Positions 31,338-41,765 of a DNA stretch of 64,000 nt are shown one piece after another. The notes under the pieces are model-generated. The model had not been told where the DNA came from. It worked only from the letters and a program-made list of their open reading frames with translations, and did not search any database. Source of the DNA: Streptomyces sp. OR43 (lineage in GTDB: Bacteria; Actinomycetota; Actinomycetes; Streptomycetales; Streptomycetaceae); contig NZ_RDBK01000043.1 in NCBI RefSeq assembly GCF_008042275.1, forward strand, positions 3,191,517 to 3,255,516. Reading direction: 5' to 3'. Position 1 is the first letter of the stretch. The number at the start of each line of letters is the position of its first letter. Both the position numbers and the translations under genes were made by a program.

Positions 31338-31373
31338 CCCGGGCCGGCTGTCGCGCCGGTTAATCTGACCTCC
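31338..31373 (+). promoter_or_regulatory. Promoter-like element before the EF-hand gene
   Basis: Shares 29 of 36 bases with 26615-26650. Here the start codon is 30 bases further downstream and has a normal ribosome site. Confidence 0.45.
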
Positions 31374-31402
31374 GTCAGACAGTCATACGAAGGGGCGGAA
31401 AA

Positions 31403-31612
31403 GTGGCGGACATCGAGTCGGCGCGCAAGGCATTCGAGCGGTACGACCTGAACGGCGACGGGCTGATCTCGGCGGTCGAGTACAAGAGCGTCATGGCTCA
31501 GCTGGGTGACCCCTACGTCACCGAGACGGTCGCCCAGGCCGTGATCAACTCGCACGACACGAACGGGGACGGGCTCCTCACGTTCGACGAGTTCTGGGCC
31601 GCGCAGAGCTGA
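31403..31612 (+). CDS. Small EF-hand calcium-binding protein
   Basis: 69-residue acidic protein made of two EF-hands. Loop 1 is DLNGDGLISAVE and loop 2 DTNGDGLLTFDE, both with all canonical ligands at positions 1, 3, 5 and 12. GTG start with GAAGGGG upstream. No signal peptide, so it should be a cytoplasmic calcium sensor or buffer. Ends with a hairpin at 31624-31645. Confidence 0.93.
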   Translation: MADIESARKAFERYDLNGDGLISAVEYKSVMAQLGDPYVTETVAQAVINSHDTNGDGLLTFDEFWAAQS

Positions 31613-31623
31613 CGTCCGCAGGA

Positions 31624-31645
31624 CCCCCGGCCGACAGGCCGGGGG
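31624..31645. terminator. Bidirectional terminator
   Basis: Perfect 9-bp stem CCCCCGGCC / GGCCGGGGG with loop GACA, between the EF-hand gene and the convergent STAS gene. Confidence 0.8.
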
Positions 31646-31669
31646 CCGCGGAGCGGCGCTCCGGGGTGC

Positions 31670-32080
31670 TCAGGAAACGGCCGGTGCCCCGGTCTCCGCC
31701 GCGCGGAAGACCTCGTCCGGGGTCGCCACCGGGCCGAACACCTCGTGCAGCCGGCCGGCCCGCAGCAGGCGCAGGATCCGCGGACAGGCGCAGACGAGCC
31801 AGAACCGCCCCTCGCGGTCCAGCGCACGACGGCGGGCCCGGCACAGCATCGACAGCCCCGAGCAGTCGAGGAAGCTGACCTCCGACAGGTCGACCACCAG
31901 CCGGGGTGCGCCGTCCGCCGTCGCGTCGTCCAGGGCCGGGGCGATGAGCGCGGCGGTCGCGATGTCGATCTCGTCGCGCAGCGCCACCACCGTGCATCCG
32001 TCCCGGCGGTACACCCGGCCGCACGGCTCGGGCAGCAGGGCCGGCACGGGGGCTGCCGTGGGGGCCGGCGTCTCGGTCAT
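31670..32080 (-). CDS. STAS-domain anti-anti-sigma factor
   Basis: 136-residue protein with a STAS domain from about residue 25. The phosphorylation site region VSFLDCSGLSML holds the conserved Ser. Such proteins are inactivated by RsbW-like kinases and, when unphosphorylated, sequester them to free a sigma factor. The ATG at 32080 has GAGGAGAGG upstream; a longer frame to 32260 runs into the repeat region. Partner kinase not adjacent; the RsbW-like gene at 27670-28185 is one candidate. Confidence 0.88.
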   Translation of the reverse strand: MTETPAPTAAPVPALLPEPCGRVYRRDGCTVVALRDEIDIATAALIAPALDDATADGAPRLVVDLSEVSFLDCSGLSMLCRARRRALDREGRFWLVCACPRILRLLRAGRLHEVFGPVATPDEVFRAAETGAPAVS

Positions 32081-32130
32081 CTGATGCCTCTCCTCGCAGC
32101 GCCGGGCCCCGAGACGTACCCGGGCCCGCG

Positions 32131-32175
32131 TGACAGTCGGTGGGGGGACGGTCGGTGAGGTGACAGTCGGTGAAC
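32131..32175. repeat. Three tandem 15-base repeats
   Basis: Units begin at 32131, 32146 and 32161 and share the core AC(A/G)GTCGGTG. They lie 51-95 bases upstream of the STAS start, in the divergent region shared with the CopD-like gene, so they may be regulator sites. Confidence 0.55.
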
Positions 32176-32314
32176 CTAACCCGAGGGTCCGCCCGGTGGC
32201 GACGCAGAAACGTTCGCGCATTCCCCAATGCCTCCTTCCGGGTGAACGTCCGTCGTTCACATGGACAGCAGGAGGCGATTTGTGTGGTTGTCAGTCAGGA
32301 AAGGGGGGTGGGTG

Positions 32315-33286
32315 ATGATCCCGTCCCGTGTGCCCACAGCCGTCCGCCGCAGACCGGCGGCCGCCGTGCTGGTGGTGGCGGTGACCTGCCTTCTGGCCAT
32401 GGCCGCCACGGCGGCCGCGCTGCTGGGCGCCACGGCCATGGGACACGGCACCGGCGAACTGCGCATACCCGGCGCGGGAACCGCCACCCTGCTGCGCACG
32501 GCACTCTTCGGCGCTCTCGCCGTCCACACCGGCGCGCTCGCCGCGGACGCGCTCCTGCGCTCCGTGCCCGACCGGCCCCGTACCGCCCCGCGCAGTTGGG
32601 CGGCCGCGGCCTCGGTCGCCGGCGCGCTCGCCGCCGCGGGCCAGATCGTCCGGCTGGCCCGGATCAGTGACTCCGGCCTCGTCGAGACGTACGGAACGCG
32701 GGAGGGCGGGCTGCTTCTGCTGACCGCCAACGGCTTCGTCCTCGCCGCCTGCTGCGCCGGGAGCCGACGCCCCGCCCTGGCCGCCCTGCCGCTCGCCGTG
32801 GTCATCGGCGCGGAGGCGCTGCGGGCCCACCCCGAGGCGTACAGCCCGCTCGTCGGCGCCGCGCTCACCGTGGTCCATCTGACGGCCGCCTCGCTGTGGA
32901 CGGGCGGGCTCCTCCACGTCCTGCGCACCATGCGGCTGTGGCAGGCCGCGCCGGGCGCCGCCCGTGCCCTCCTCGGCCGCTACGCCCGCCTCGCCGCCTG
33001 GCTCTACGTGGCCCTGGCGGTGACCGGCACGTGCAGCGCCCTGCGCAGGCTGCCCGCGGACGTGGTCCTCACCTCGGCGTACGGGCGCACCCTGCTGGCC
33101 AAGCTGGTACTGGTGGCCGTGGTGAGCGCCCTGGCGCTTGCGGCGCGACGGCGGCTGGCCCGGGACGCGGATCCGGCGGACGCCCGCCTTTCTGCCCGTC
33201 GTGAAGCGGCCGCGCTGGGGGCGGTCGTCCTGGTGTCGGCGGTGCTGACCGTCGTACCGGACCCCCACTGGATCGGCACCCGCTGA
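32315..33286 (+). CDS. CopD-like membrane protein
   Basis: 323-residue integral membrane protein with about eight hydrophobic segments. The C-terminal half (HLTAASLWTGGLLHVLRTMR through TLLAKLVLVAVV) matches the CopD domain of copper resistance and YcnJ-type proteins. The first helix looks like an uncleaved signal anchor. ATG at 32315 follows AAAGGGGGG. No copper chaperone or CopC gene is adjacent, so copper transport is suggested by family only. Confidence 0.8.
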   Translation: MIPSRVPTAVRRRPAAAVLVVAVTCLLAMAATAAALLGATAMGHGTGELRIPGAGTATLLRTALFGALAVHTGALAADALLRSVPDRPRTAPRSWAAAASVAGALAAAGQIVRLARISDSGLVETYGTREGGLLLLTANGFVLAACCAGSRRPALAALPLAVVIGAEALRAHPEAYSPLVGAALTVVHLTAASLWTGGLLHVLRTMRLWQAAPGAARALLGRYARLAAWLYVALAVTGTCSALRRLPADVVLTSAYGRTLLAKLVLVAVVSALALAARRRLARDADPADARLSARREAAALGAVVLVSAVLTVVPDPHWIGTR

Positions 33287-33341
33287 CCGTGCCCTCGACG
33301 GCCGGTCCGGGGCGTCGTGCCGGGGCGCGGTGGCCGGTTCG

Positions 33342-33393
33342 TGCGGCACGGTGTTCCGGCCGCCGGGAAGCGGCCGGAACGCCTCGTGCCGCA
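33342..33393. terminator. Long hairpin between convergent genes
   Basis: Inner stem GTTCCGGCCGC / GCGGCCGGAAC with a 6-base loop, extended by an outer stem TGCGGCACG / CGTGCCGCA after a small bulge. Between the CopD-like gene and terpene synthase gene ends. Confidence 0.8.
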
Positions 33394-33453
33394 TCGACGG
33401 CAATTGGCCTGAACTCGCTGTCGTGAACGCGTGCCTCCGTGACATGCGTCCCG

Positions 33454-34464
33454 TCAGGCGGCGAAGTTCCTTGACAGGGAAGCCTGTTCGTCGATCTCCA
33501 TGAGGTCGGGGCGGGTGTAGCGCTCCGCCCGTGCGTGGTAGTCGAAGTCGCCCCGGACGAGCCCTCGGTAGTCCCGGACGCAGCGCTCCAGGGCGACGCG
33601 CGGCAGTCCTTCGATTCCAGCCGCCTCCATCTCCTCGACCAGTTCCTTCTCCGCCCGCTGGACCCGGTCGGCAATGCGGGACAGCAGAATCCCGGCTTCG
33701 TCGACGGCTTCCTGGAGCGTGCCGCCGCGGTCTCGCTGGATGAGCCGGACCGTGTTGTGCTCGTAACCGAGCAGGGCCTCCTTCTCGAAGGAGCAGATGT
33801 CATTGCAGAGCCCCGAATGGTCGGCCACCGCGTTGCGCAGCGCGATATAGGCGGGGAGGCTCCGGGCGGATTCCGGCAGGTCGATTCCCGCCGTGATCTC
33901 GTGCAGATCGAGAAAGGGCTGCATGGCCACCGAATCACGGCGGTGCTTGACGAAGTCGGCCGTGCTCGGAACGTGCCCGGCGGCCCGGTCGACCGCCTCC
34001 GCGTAATACGTCCACAGCCAGGCGGCCGTGTCGCGGCGGAACTGCCGGGCCCAGTGCGCCGGCCGGTCCGTACAGGTGCGGACCAGCAGTTCGTCCAGGG
34101 CGTGCTCCATGGGGCCGACCGGTGCCTGTGCTCCGTCGAGCACGTCCACGAGGCGGGCGATCGCACGCGCGCACACCTGCGGGTCGCGGCCGGCCGGGCC
34201 GTCGTCGAACTCGTCGTCGACGAGGAAGGCCCAGAAGAGCCACTGACAGAAGAGGTCGAGGTGTTTCTGTGACGCCTCCGGAAATATCAGGGATATCCAG
34301 AGTTCGGGGCGGGTCCGGATCATCTTCTTGCGGGCCACCGGTGACAGGACGAGATCGCTGGCCTCCGCCCATTCCCAGGCGGCTTGTCGGGTCTGCTCGA
34401 TTCCCGGATGACATCCCGCGCTCTCGAACGGCATGTGGAACTCCGGAAGCGCCAACTTACTCAT
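33454..34464 (-). CDS. Class I terpene synthase
   Basis: 336 residues, the usual length of bacterial sesquiterpene cyclases. The aspartate-rich motif is DDEFDD, the NSE motif is NDICSFEKE, and an ERY near the C-terminus completes the diphosphate-binding set, so it should be active on farnesyl (or a similar) diphosphate. The product cannot be told from sequence; I do not see a close match to the pentalenene, epi-isozizaene or geosmin enzymes as I recall them. ATG at 34464 has GAGGTG five bases upstream. No prenyltransferase or P450 gene is adjacent. Confidence 0.9.
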   Translation of the reverse strand: MSKLALPEFHMPFESAGCHPGIEQTRQAAWEWAEASDLVLSPVARKKMIRTRPELWISLIFPEASQKHLDLFCQWLFWAFLVDDEFDDGPAGRDPQVCARAIARLVDVLDGAQAPVGPMEHALDELLVRTCTDRPAHWARQFRRDTAAWLWTYYAEAVDRAAGHVPSTADFVKHRRDSVAMQPFLDLHEITAGIDLPESARSLPAYIALRNAVADHSGLCNDICSFEKEALLGYEHNTVRLIQRDRGGTLQEAVDEAGILLSRIADRVQRAEKELVEEMEAAGIEGLPRVALERCVRDYRGLVRGDFDYHARAERYTRPDLMEIDEQASLSRNFAA

Positions 34465-35782
34465 GCTGCACCTCGTCTGAACGTACGAACAGGGAAGGGG
34501 GATGCGCGAACAGGCCGCGCACGCACAGGCCGGAGCGGCAGACGGTGAACGCGAGGTTGTCGATCGGCGCTTCGACAAAGCCGTGTCATCGGGGGGAGCC
34601 GTCCGCACCGGCGTCGGAAACGGTCGCTACGGCCGGGAGCCGGCTGCTGCGGCGGTCACCGCAGGAGCGGATCAGGTCCGGCGGGGCGGACGGTCGCGAC
34701 GGTCGACCCGTGGCGCTCTTCGTGCGCCGTGGCCGGGCCGGACGGCCGGATCCCGCCGAGGAGGCGTCACGGGAGGGGCGGCTGTCATCGCTGTCCTCTT
34801 TCCTCCGCAGGGCCGGGCCGTCGAAGCGGGCCCCGCGGGGCCCGGGCAGCGCGCACCGTCTGACGTGCACGGCGATCGCGTCACCACTCGTCACGACCAG
34901 TGAACTCCCAGTATGCGGAGGAGGGAAGGCGCCCGTGACTGAAAATGTTCGTTCACCCTGAACGTCTGCTCACTTATGGGAAGTTGGCGCACTTCTGGGG
35001 TTGTGTTCGGCGTCAGCCGGTCACCCGATCCGGTCGACGGTGCGGGCCGGCCCCACGGCGATCACCCGGACCGGGCGGACCGTCGGGCGTGGCCGTCCAC
35101 CTTGCGCCGACGCCGTCATCGACGCCGGGAACGCGCCAAGCGCTCAGCGGCGCCGGGAACGCGCCCCGCGGGCGCACCACGCCCGCCGAGGCCCGCAACC
35201 CGGCGCCTTGCCCCCCGCCGGCCGCGAACGGCGACCGGGTCCGACCCGATCCGACCGGATCACCTCGGCATCATCGATTCCGATGGTGTACCGGCCGGGC
35301 GAATTCGCCGAGGCCGGAAGTATCCCGCCCCGGGTTTTGCGGATCCGCCACGTGCGGCGATTTGCGCAGCGGTCACCGGCGCACCCCCTTCGACGCCCCA
35401 CCGACTCCCCTGGCCGCCGCCGGAGTGCTGTTCGTTGCCGCGTTGCTGGTCGTGCTGCTCATGCGCGGCGCGGCCGGTCCGGCCACGGTGGCGGAGGCGG
35501 CCGGATCGGCCGAGGCCGGCGACGGCCCGGCCGGCGGTTCCGAGGCCGTGAACGGCCCGGCCACGTCGGAGGATCCGGTCGGCCCGCGTGCCGCGTCGGC
35601 CGCCGCCGAGACCCCTTCCGCGGGGCCGGGAACCGGGCGCCGCTGAGGCGCTCCACGACACCGGCGTCCGCCGCCGGCCCTGAAGGGCCCGGCGCGCTTG
35701 ACCGGCGACGGCGGAGCGGATCCGTACCGGCGGACGGACGGCCCGCGCACCTCACGGTGCGCGGGCCGCCTTTGTGCGCCGG
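34465..35782. other. Large region without a convincing gene
   Basis: About 1.3 kb between the terpene synthase start and the SGNH hydrolase terminator. Many overlapping frames exist on both strands but none has a good start, domain or coding pattern. A hydrophobic run followed by an Ala/Gly/Pro-rich tail ends at 35643 on the plus strand (from about 35427) and could be a small membrane protein, but is weak. An eight-codon frame with a good ribosome site lies at 34935-34961. Confidence 0.5.
35739..35768 (-). terminator. Terminator of the SGNH hydrolase gene
   Basis: Perfect 13-bp stem with loop TCAC (arms start CGGCCCGCG and GGTGCGCGG), 14 bases beyond the stop. Confidence 0.8.
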
Positions 35783-37129
35783 TCAGTTGTAGCCGAAGCC
35801 CGCCGGGAGCGGAGACGGCCGGAACAGACGGGCGGGGACGGCGTCTGCCAGGGCCCGGTAGCCCGCGGGGTTCAGGTGGAGATGGTCGCCGACGTCCAAC
35901 GAGGGTTCCAGCGCACGGGGGTTGTGCGGATCGCGCGCGGCCCGGTCGAAGTCGATGACCGCGTCGAAGCGGCCGCCGGTACGGATCCAGGTGTTGACCG
36001 CCTGCCGGGCTCCCTCGCGGTAACCGTCCGCGTCGTCGTAGCCGGTGTTGCCGCCGAAGGGCGTCAGTGTCGCCCCGTACACCCGGATCCCCAGGGCGTG
36101 CGCCCGGGTGATGATCTGGTCGTACGCCGCGATGACGTCGTCCGCCGTCCGCTTCTGGGCGGCGGGGGTGGCGGGCGCCGTACCGAGGTCGTTGACGCCC
36201 TCGAAGACGATCAGCCGGTCGACGCCGCTCTGGGACAGGACGTCGCGGTCCAGCCGGGCCAGCCCGTTCGGGCCCAGGCCGTCGTTGAGCAGGCGGTTCC
36301 CGCCGGCCGCCTGATTGACGACCGAGGTCCGTACCGGGCCCGCGCCGGCCGCCAGCCGCCGCTGGAGCACGTCCGGCCAGCGGTCGTTCCCGTTGGTGGT
36401 GGAACCCCGGCCGTCGGTCAGCGAGTCGCCGAGCACGGCCGTCGCCGAGGTGTCGCTGCCGGACCAGACCTCGACGCCGCTGAGGAGATACCAGTGGTCG
36501 GTGGTGGTGGCCCCGGGCAGATCCGGATCCTGGACGTGGTCCCCGGACCGGAGGTAGGAGGTCGTACGCGAACCGGGGTGCGAGGTGAGGGCGGTGGACG
36601 CCTGACCGGTGGCCAGATAGACCGTGGCGGTCAGCTCGGAGCCGGGCTCCAGCCGGAAGTCCAGCGGATCGGAGACCGCCTGCGCACCGGCCGGGACGGC
36701 CACCGAGGAGCTGCCCCCGAAGGTCACCGCGCGCGTGGTTCCCTCCCGGATGGCGCCGGTGCCCGCCCGGCCGTCCAGCGGCAGCGCCACGGACACCTTG
36801 GTGAGGGGCAGCACCGCGCCGCCGAACGCGTTGGAGAACCGCAGCCGGACGTGGTCACCGCCCGCCGAGACGTGGACGGTCTGCCGCAGCGTCGTGTCCG
36901 TCAGGACGGCGTCCTCCTGGGTGAACGGCGCCGGCGGCATGTTGGACGGCTCCGTCAACTGCGGCATCGACGTCCACGCGGCCACCCAGTGCGCGTTCCG
37001 CTCCCGGGGCCCGGGAGCGCGGTCCGCCTCTGCGCGCTCGCCGGCCCCGAGCGCCGGCGAGATGGCGGTCAGGGAGGCGAAGAGCGCTCCCGCGGTGATC
37101 AGGCTGATCAGTGACGATCTTCGGTTCAT
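35783..37129 (-). CDS. Secreted SGNH/GDSL-like hydrolase
   Basis: 448-residue exported esterase-type protein. A signal peptide (MNRRSSLISLITAG, cleaved near residue 28) is followed by an N-terminal beta-rich domain (about 45-225) and a C-terminal SGNH domain: catalytic Ser in VLGDSLTDG, Gly/Asn blocks in AGGNRLL and VFEGVNDLG, and the Asp-x-x-His block in GDHLHLNPAGY. ATG at 37129 has AGAGGGA upstream. Substrate is likely an acylated polysaccharide or lipid, not defined here. The gene is preceded by an unusual tandem-repeat leader. Confidence 0.9.
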   Translation of the reverse strand: MNRRSSLISLITAGALFASLTAISPALGAGERAEADRAPGPRERNAHWVAAWTSMPQLTEPSNMPPAPFTQEDAVLTDTTLRQTVHVSAGGDHVRLRFSNAFGGAVLPLTKVSVALPLDGRAGTGAIREGTTRAVTFGGSSSVAVPAGAQAVSDPLDFRLEPGSELTATVYLATGQASTALTSHPGSRTTSYLRSGDHVQDPDLPGATTTDHWYLLSGVEVWSGSDTSATAVLGDSLTDGRGSTTNGNDRWPDVLQRRLAAGAGPVRTSVVNQAAGGNRLLNDGLGPNGLARLDRDVLSQSGVDRLIVFEGVNDLGTAPATPAAQKRTADDVIAAYDQIITRAHALGIRVYGATLTPFGGNTGYDDADGYREGARQAVNTWIRTGGRFDAVIDFDRAARDPHNPRALEPSLDVGDHLHLNPAGYRALADAVPARLFRPSPLPAGFGYN

Positions 37130-37629
37130 GGCTGTGTTCCCTCTGTGCGGTGGGGAAACGGGATCTGTGCGCTGGGCTAACGGAACTGCGGTGGGCTGAC
37201 CGGACTGCGGTGGGCTATCGGATCTGCGGTGGGCTGACCGGGCTGCGGTGGCTAACGGAACTGCGGTGGGCTGACCGGACTGCGGTGGGCTATCGGATCT
37301 GCGGTGGGCTGACCGGACTGCGGTGGCTAACGGAACTGCGGTGGGGAAACGGGATGAAGCGCGACGCGTCCCCGTACGCGGACGGCATCCCGCCCATGCG
37401 CCCGCCGGACCACGCGGCAGGCTAGTCCTTCCGATAATTGCGGTCAATCATTCGAAATGTTTCGAACGGATTGGTCTCTCCCCGGCCGGTCGCGCGGAGC
37501 GGAGCCGCTCGCCTTCCGCCGCCCCCTACTGCGGTAGCACTCGCACATTGGCCCCCCGGTATGACGCCGGCCGCCCGTCCGTTCCCGCACGCTCCATCCC
37601 GTCAGCACGAGCATCGCGAAGGGCAGAGC
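37130..37629. promoter_or_regulatory. Divergent region between the SGNH hydrolase and ABC operon
   Basis: 500 bases. The left part is the repeat array; the right part (about 37427-37480) is AT-richer around TCCGATAATTGCGG and TCGAAATGTTTCGAA, the latter a palindrome-like motif at 37453-37467. Both promoters should be here. No gene is supported. Confidence 0.5.
37176..37325. repeat. Tandem repeat: two 75-base copies of four 18-19 base units
   Basis: The 75-base copy starting at 37176 recurs at 37251, and a third partial copy starts at 37326. Each copy is built of four shorter units of the form GCTrwCGGrnCTGCGGTGG. The array lies 20-220 bases upstream of the SGNH hydrolase start, in its probable leader or promoter. 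It is too short-spaced and continuous for CRISPR. Confidence 0.85.
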
Positions 37630-38453
<824 letters not shown>

Positions 38454-38457
<4 letters not shown>

Positions 38458-40958
38458 GGTTCGTCCCCAATGGGCTCGCCCGGGCAGCCGTCCGCTTCAA
38501 GCCCGCGTCGTTCGCCGGGACCTTCGTCGCGCTGATGATGTCCGCGCTGATCGTCACGGCCTGCGGCATCCTCCTGGAGACCGGCCTGCGCGCGTCGGTG
38601 CCCGCGGAACGGTACGCGCAGGCGCCGGTCGTCGCGGCGGCCGACCAGTACGAGTACGTCGTGACGGGCAGCGGCGAGGACCGCGAGGAGGAAGCGGTCC
38701 CGCTGCCCGACACCGCGCGGGTCGACGCCGCACTGGCCGACCGGGCAGCCGCGGCGCCGGGCGTCGCCGCGGCCGTCGCGGACCACACCTTCCCGGTACG
38801 GACCGGGGACAGCGCGCTCACCGCGCACGGCTGGGGCGCGCACGCCTTCACCGGCACCGCGCTCACCTCCGGCACCGCGCCCCGGACCGGCGAGGTCGTC
38901 CTCGACACCGCCGCCGCCCGCGCCGCGAAGGCCGCCGTCGGCGACACCGTCGCCTTGCGGACCGCCGCCGGGCAGCAGGACTTCCGCGTCTCCGGCCTCG
39001 CCGAGGCCGGGCCCGGGGACACCGCACGCAACACCGGAACCGCGGGCGCCCTCGCCTGGTTCGCCGACGCGCAGGCTCCCACGCTCGCCGGCCACCCCGG
39101 CAAGGCGGACGCCATCGCCGTACTGGCGCAGCGCGGCACCGATGCCGGCACGCTCGCCGGCTCCGTGAAGAAGGCCCTGGCCGGCTCCGGCGCCCAGGTC
39201 CACGTCGGCGACGACCGCGGTGCCATCGAGGACCCGGGCCTCGGCTACGCCAAGGACACGCTCATCGGGATCGGCGCCTCCTTCGGCGGCATCGCCACCA
39301 TCGTCGCCGTCTTCACCGCCGCCGGAACGGTGACCCTGTCCGTGTCCCAGCGCGCCCGCGAGTTCGCGCTGCTGCGCGCCGTCGGCGCCACCCCGCGCCA
39401 GATCCGCCGCGCGGTCGCCTCCGAAGCGCTGCTCGTCGCGCCGCTCGCCGGGATCATCGGCTGCCTGCCCGGCATGGGGCTCGCCCACTGGTGGTTCGGG
39501 CAGTTGCAGGACCGCGGCGCGATCCCGCAGGCCGTGCAGGTGCACGTGTCCGGGCTCCCGGTCCTCGCCGCCGTCGGCGCCGGACTGCTCACCGCGCTCG
39601 GCGCCGGCTGGGCGGCCGGGCGCAGGCCCGCGAAGATCAAGCCGGGGCAGGCGCTGTCCGAGGCGTCCGTGGAACGGCTGCGGCCCGGTGTGGTCCGGAC
39701 CGTGCTGGGTCTCGGCGCCCTCGTCGGCGGCGCGGTCCTCACCGGTGTCGCGGCCAACTCCACGGGGGACGACGCGGCCGGCGCCGCCCTCGGCGTCGTC
39801 ATGCTCTTCATGCTCTCCGTCGGGCTGCTCGGCCCGCTGGTGGCGCGCGTGTGCGCGGTCCTCTTCGGCCTCCCGCTGCGCGGCGCCGGCCCGGCCGCCG
39901 GACTCGCGGCCGCCAACTCCCGAACCAACGCCCGCCGGCTCGCCTCCGCGATCACTCCGATCGTGCTGGCCATGGCCTTCTCCTCGACCCTCGTCTTCAT
40001 GCACACGAGCGAGAACCACGCCGCCGACCGGCAACTGCGGGCCGGTATCACCGCGGACCACGTGGTCACGGACCCCGCGGGGCTCCCGGTCGACGCGGCC
40101 GCCCGGGCCGCCCGCGCGCCGGGCGTGGACACGGCCGTCGGCCTGCTGAACACCCAACTGCTGGTGCCCGTCGGCTCCGGGGAGTTCAAGGCGCTGCAGG
40201 GCGCGGCGGTGCAGGGCGTCACCGGGTCCGGTGCCGAGCTCGCGAAGGTGCAGGACCTGGACGTACGGGACGGCAGCCTCGACCGGCTCGGCCCGGGCCG
40301 CATCGCCATCGACAGGACCCTGGCGAACTCGGCGGACGCGGCTGTCGGCGACCGCCTCCCGCTCTACCTGCCGGACGGGACGAAGACCGCCCCCGAGATC
40401 GTCGCGGTCTACGGCCGGGGCCTCGGCCTGGCCACGGTCACCATGGACCGGCCGTCCCTGACCGGCCACGTCACCTCGGAATTCGACAGCACGCTGCTGG
40501 TACGCGGCGGCTCGGCGAAGTCGCTCACCGCCCTGGGCACGGTCACCGACGCCTCCGGCTACGCCACCGAGCGGAGCCTCGACGCGGAACTCGGCGCCTG
40601 GTCCAACTACATGATGGCCGCGGTCCTCGGCGGCTTCGCCGCCATCGCCGCCGTCAACACCCTGGTGATGACGGTCCTGGACCGCCGCCGCGAGCTGGGC
40701 ACCCTGCGCCTCATCGGCTCCACCCGGCGTCAGGTCCTGCAGATGCTCCGCTGGGAGAGCCTGCTGGTGTCCACGGTGGGCGTGGCCCTCGGCACGGCGA
40801 TCGCCGCGGCCACGCTGATCCCGATGATGCACGGCGTCACCGGTGAGGCACCGTACGTACCGCCCCTGCTGTACGGATCCTTCGCGGCCGCCGCCGGCGG
40901 CCTGACCCTGCTCGCGGTGACGCTGCCCGCGCGGGCGGCCCTCCGCCGCTGGTCGTAG
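38454..40958 (+). CDS. FtsX/MacB-family ABC permease
   Basis: 834-residue membrane protein with two FtsX domains. The first helix is near residues 20-40, then an extracellular domain to about 255, three helices (ATIVAVFTAAG onwards), a second half with its own helix near 500 (ALASAIT region), another extracellular domain and three final helices. The conserved cytoplasmic segment RAREFALLRAVGATPRQIRR and its second copy RRRELGTLRLIGSTRRQV are clear. Coupled to the ATPase gene. Likely exports or resists a cell-envelope compound; substrate unknown. Confidence 0.92.
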
Positions 40959-40966
40959 TCCACGCC

Positions 40967-41006
40967 ACGGGGCGGGAGCCGGCGCGATGCCCGGCTCCCG
41001 CCCCGT
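40967..41006. terminator. Bidirectional terminator
   Basis: Perfect 16-bp stem ACGGGGCGGGAGCCGG / CCGGCTCCCGCCCCGT with an 8-base loop between the permease gene and the convergent TetR gene. Confidence 0.85.
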
Positions 41007-41029
41007 CGGCGGGTCCTGGGATCAACTCG

Positions 41030-41623
41030 TCACTTCCGCCTGTCGCCGGTCGTGGCCGGGATGGCGTTGTCGACGAGGACGGCGGCGATGGCGGCCGCGG
41101 TGGGGAAGGCGTCGGCGTCGAGGACCCGGGTGCGGGCCGCGGCGCCGTCGATGAGCAGCGCGAGCTGCTCGCCGAGCTGTTCGGGGTCGGCGGCGCCGGC
41201 TTCGCGGGCGGTGTCGGCGAGCCGTGCCGCGACGGCCTTCTTGTAGTCGCGTGCGTACTGGGACGCGGGGTGCTGCGCGTCGTGGAGTTCGACGGCGGCG
41301 GCGATGAAGGGGCACAGGGGCGTGGTGGGGGGGATGTCGAAGGCGGCGAGGAGCCGCTCGCGGGGCGTGAGGTCGGTGCGGTCGAAGACCCCGGACAGCA
41401 CCGAGGGGTCGAAGCGGCGCAGGTACTCGGCGACGAGTTCGTCCTTGCCGGCGAAGTGCTGGTAGGCCGTGCGCTTGGACACCCCGGCCGCCGCGCAGAG
41501 CTCGTTCATGCCCGTCCGGTTGATGCCCTGCTCGCGGAACAGCTGCTGGGACGCGCCGAGGATGCGCTCGCGAGCGCCCCGGCCGCGGCGGCGGCCCGTG
41601 GGTCCCTTCTCCAACTCCGTCAT
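41030..41623 (-). CDS. TetR-family transcriptional regulator
   Basis: 197 residues with an N-terminal helix-turn-helix (RERILGASQQLFREQGINRTG, AAAGVSKRTAYQHFAGK) and a ligand domain. ATG at 41623 is preferred to an upstream ATG at 41701, which lies in the promoter. Divergent from the SDR gene; two CGGTGTACwTA half-sites in the 142-base gap are probably its operators, so it likely represses both itself and the SDR-oxidoreductase pair. Confidence 0.92.
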   Translation of the reverse strand: MTELEKGPTGRRRGRGARERILGASQQLFREQGINRTGMNELCAAAGVSKRTAYQHFAGKDELVAEYLRRFDPSVLSGVFDRTDLTPRERLLAAFDIPPTTPLCPFIAAAVELHDAQHPASQYARDYKKAVAARLADTAREAGAADPEQLGEQLALLIDGAAARTRVLDADAFPTAAAIAAVLVDNAIPATTGDRRK

Positions 41624-41641
41624 GGCCTCAGCGTACCGCAC

Positions 41642-41716
41642 TAGGTAACGACCGGTGTACATAGTTGCGCGCCGGCTGCCCGCCCCGTAGCGTAAGCACA
41701 CAGGGCGGTGTACTTA
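41642..41716. promoter_or_regulatory. Probable TetR operator region
   Basis: CGGTGTACATA at 41653-41663 and CGGTGTACTTA at 41706-41716 are near-identical; the first is part of an imperfect palindrome CTAGGTAAC...GTGTACATAG (41641-41664). Confidence 0.5.
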
Positions 41717-41765
41717 ATGTCGTCGTCCCCGGTGCACACGGCACCATCGACCCGAGGGAATGACT

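Noticed and set aside
37147..37354. CRISPR array
   Set aside because: Units are contiguous with no unique spacers and no cas genes are near.
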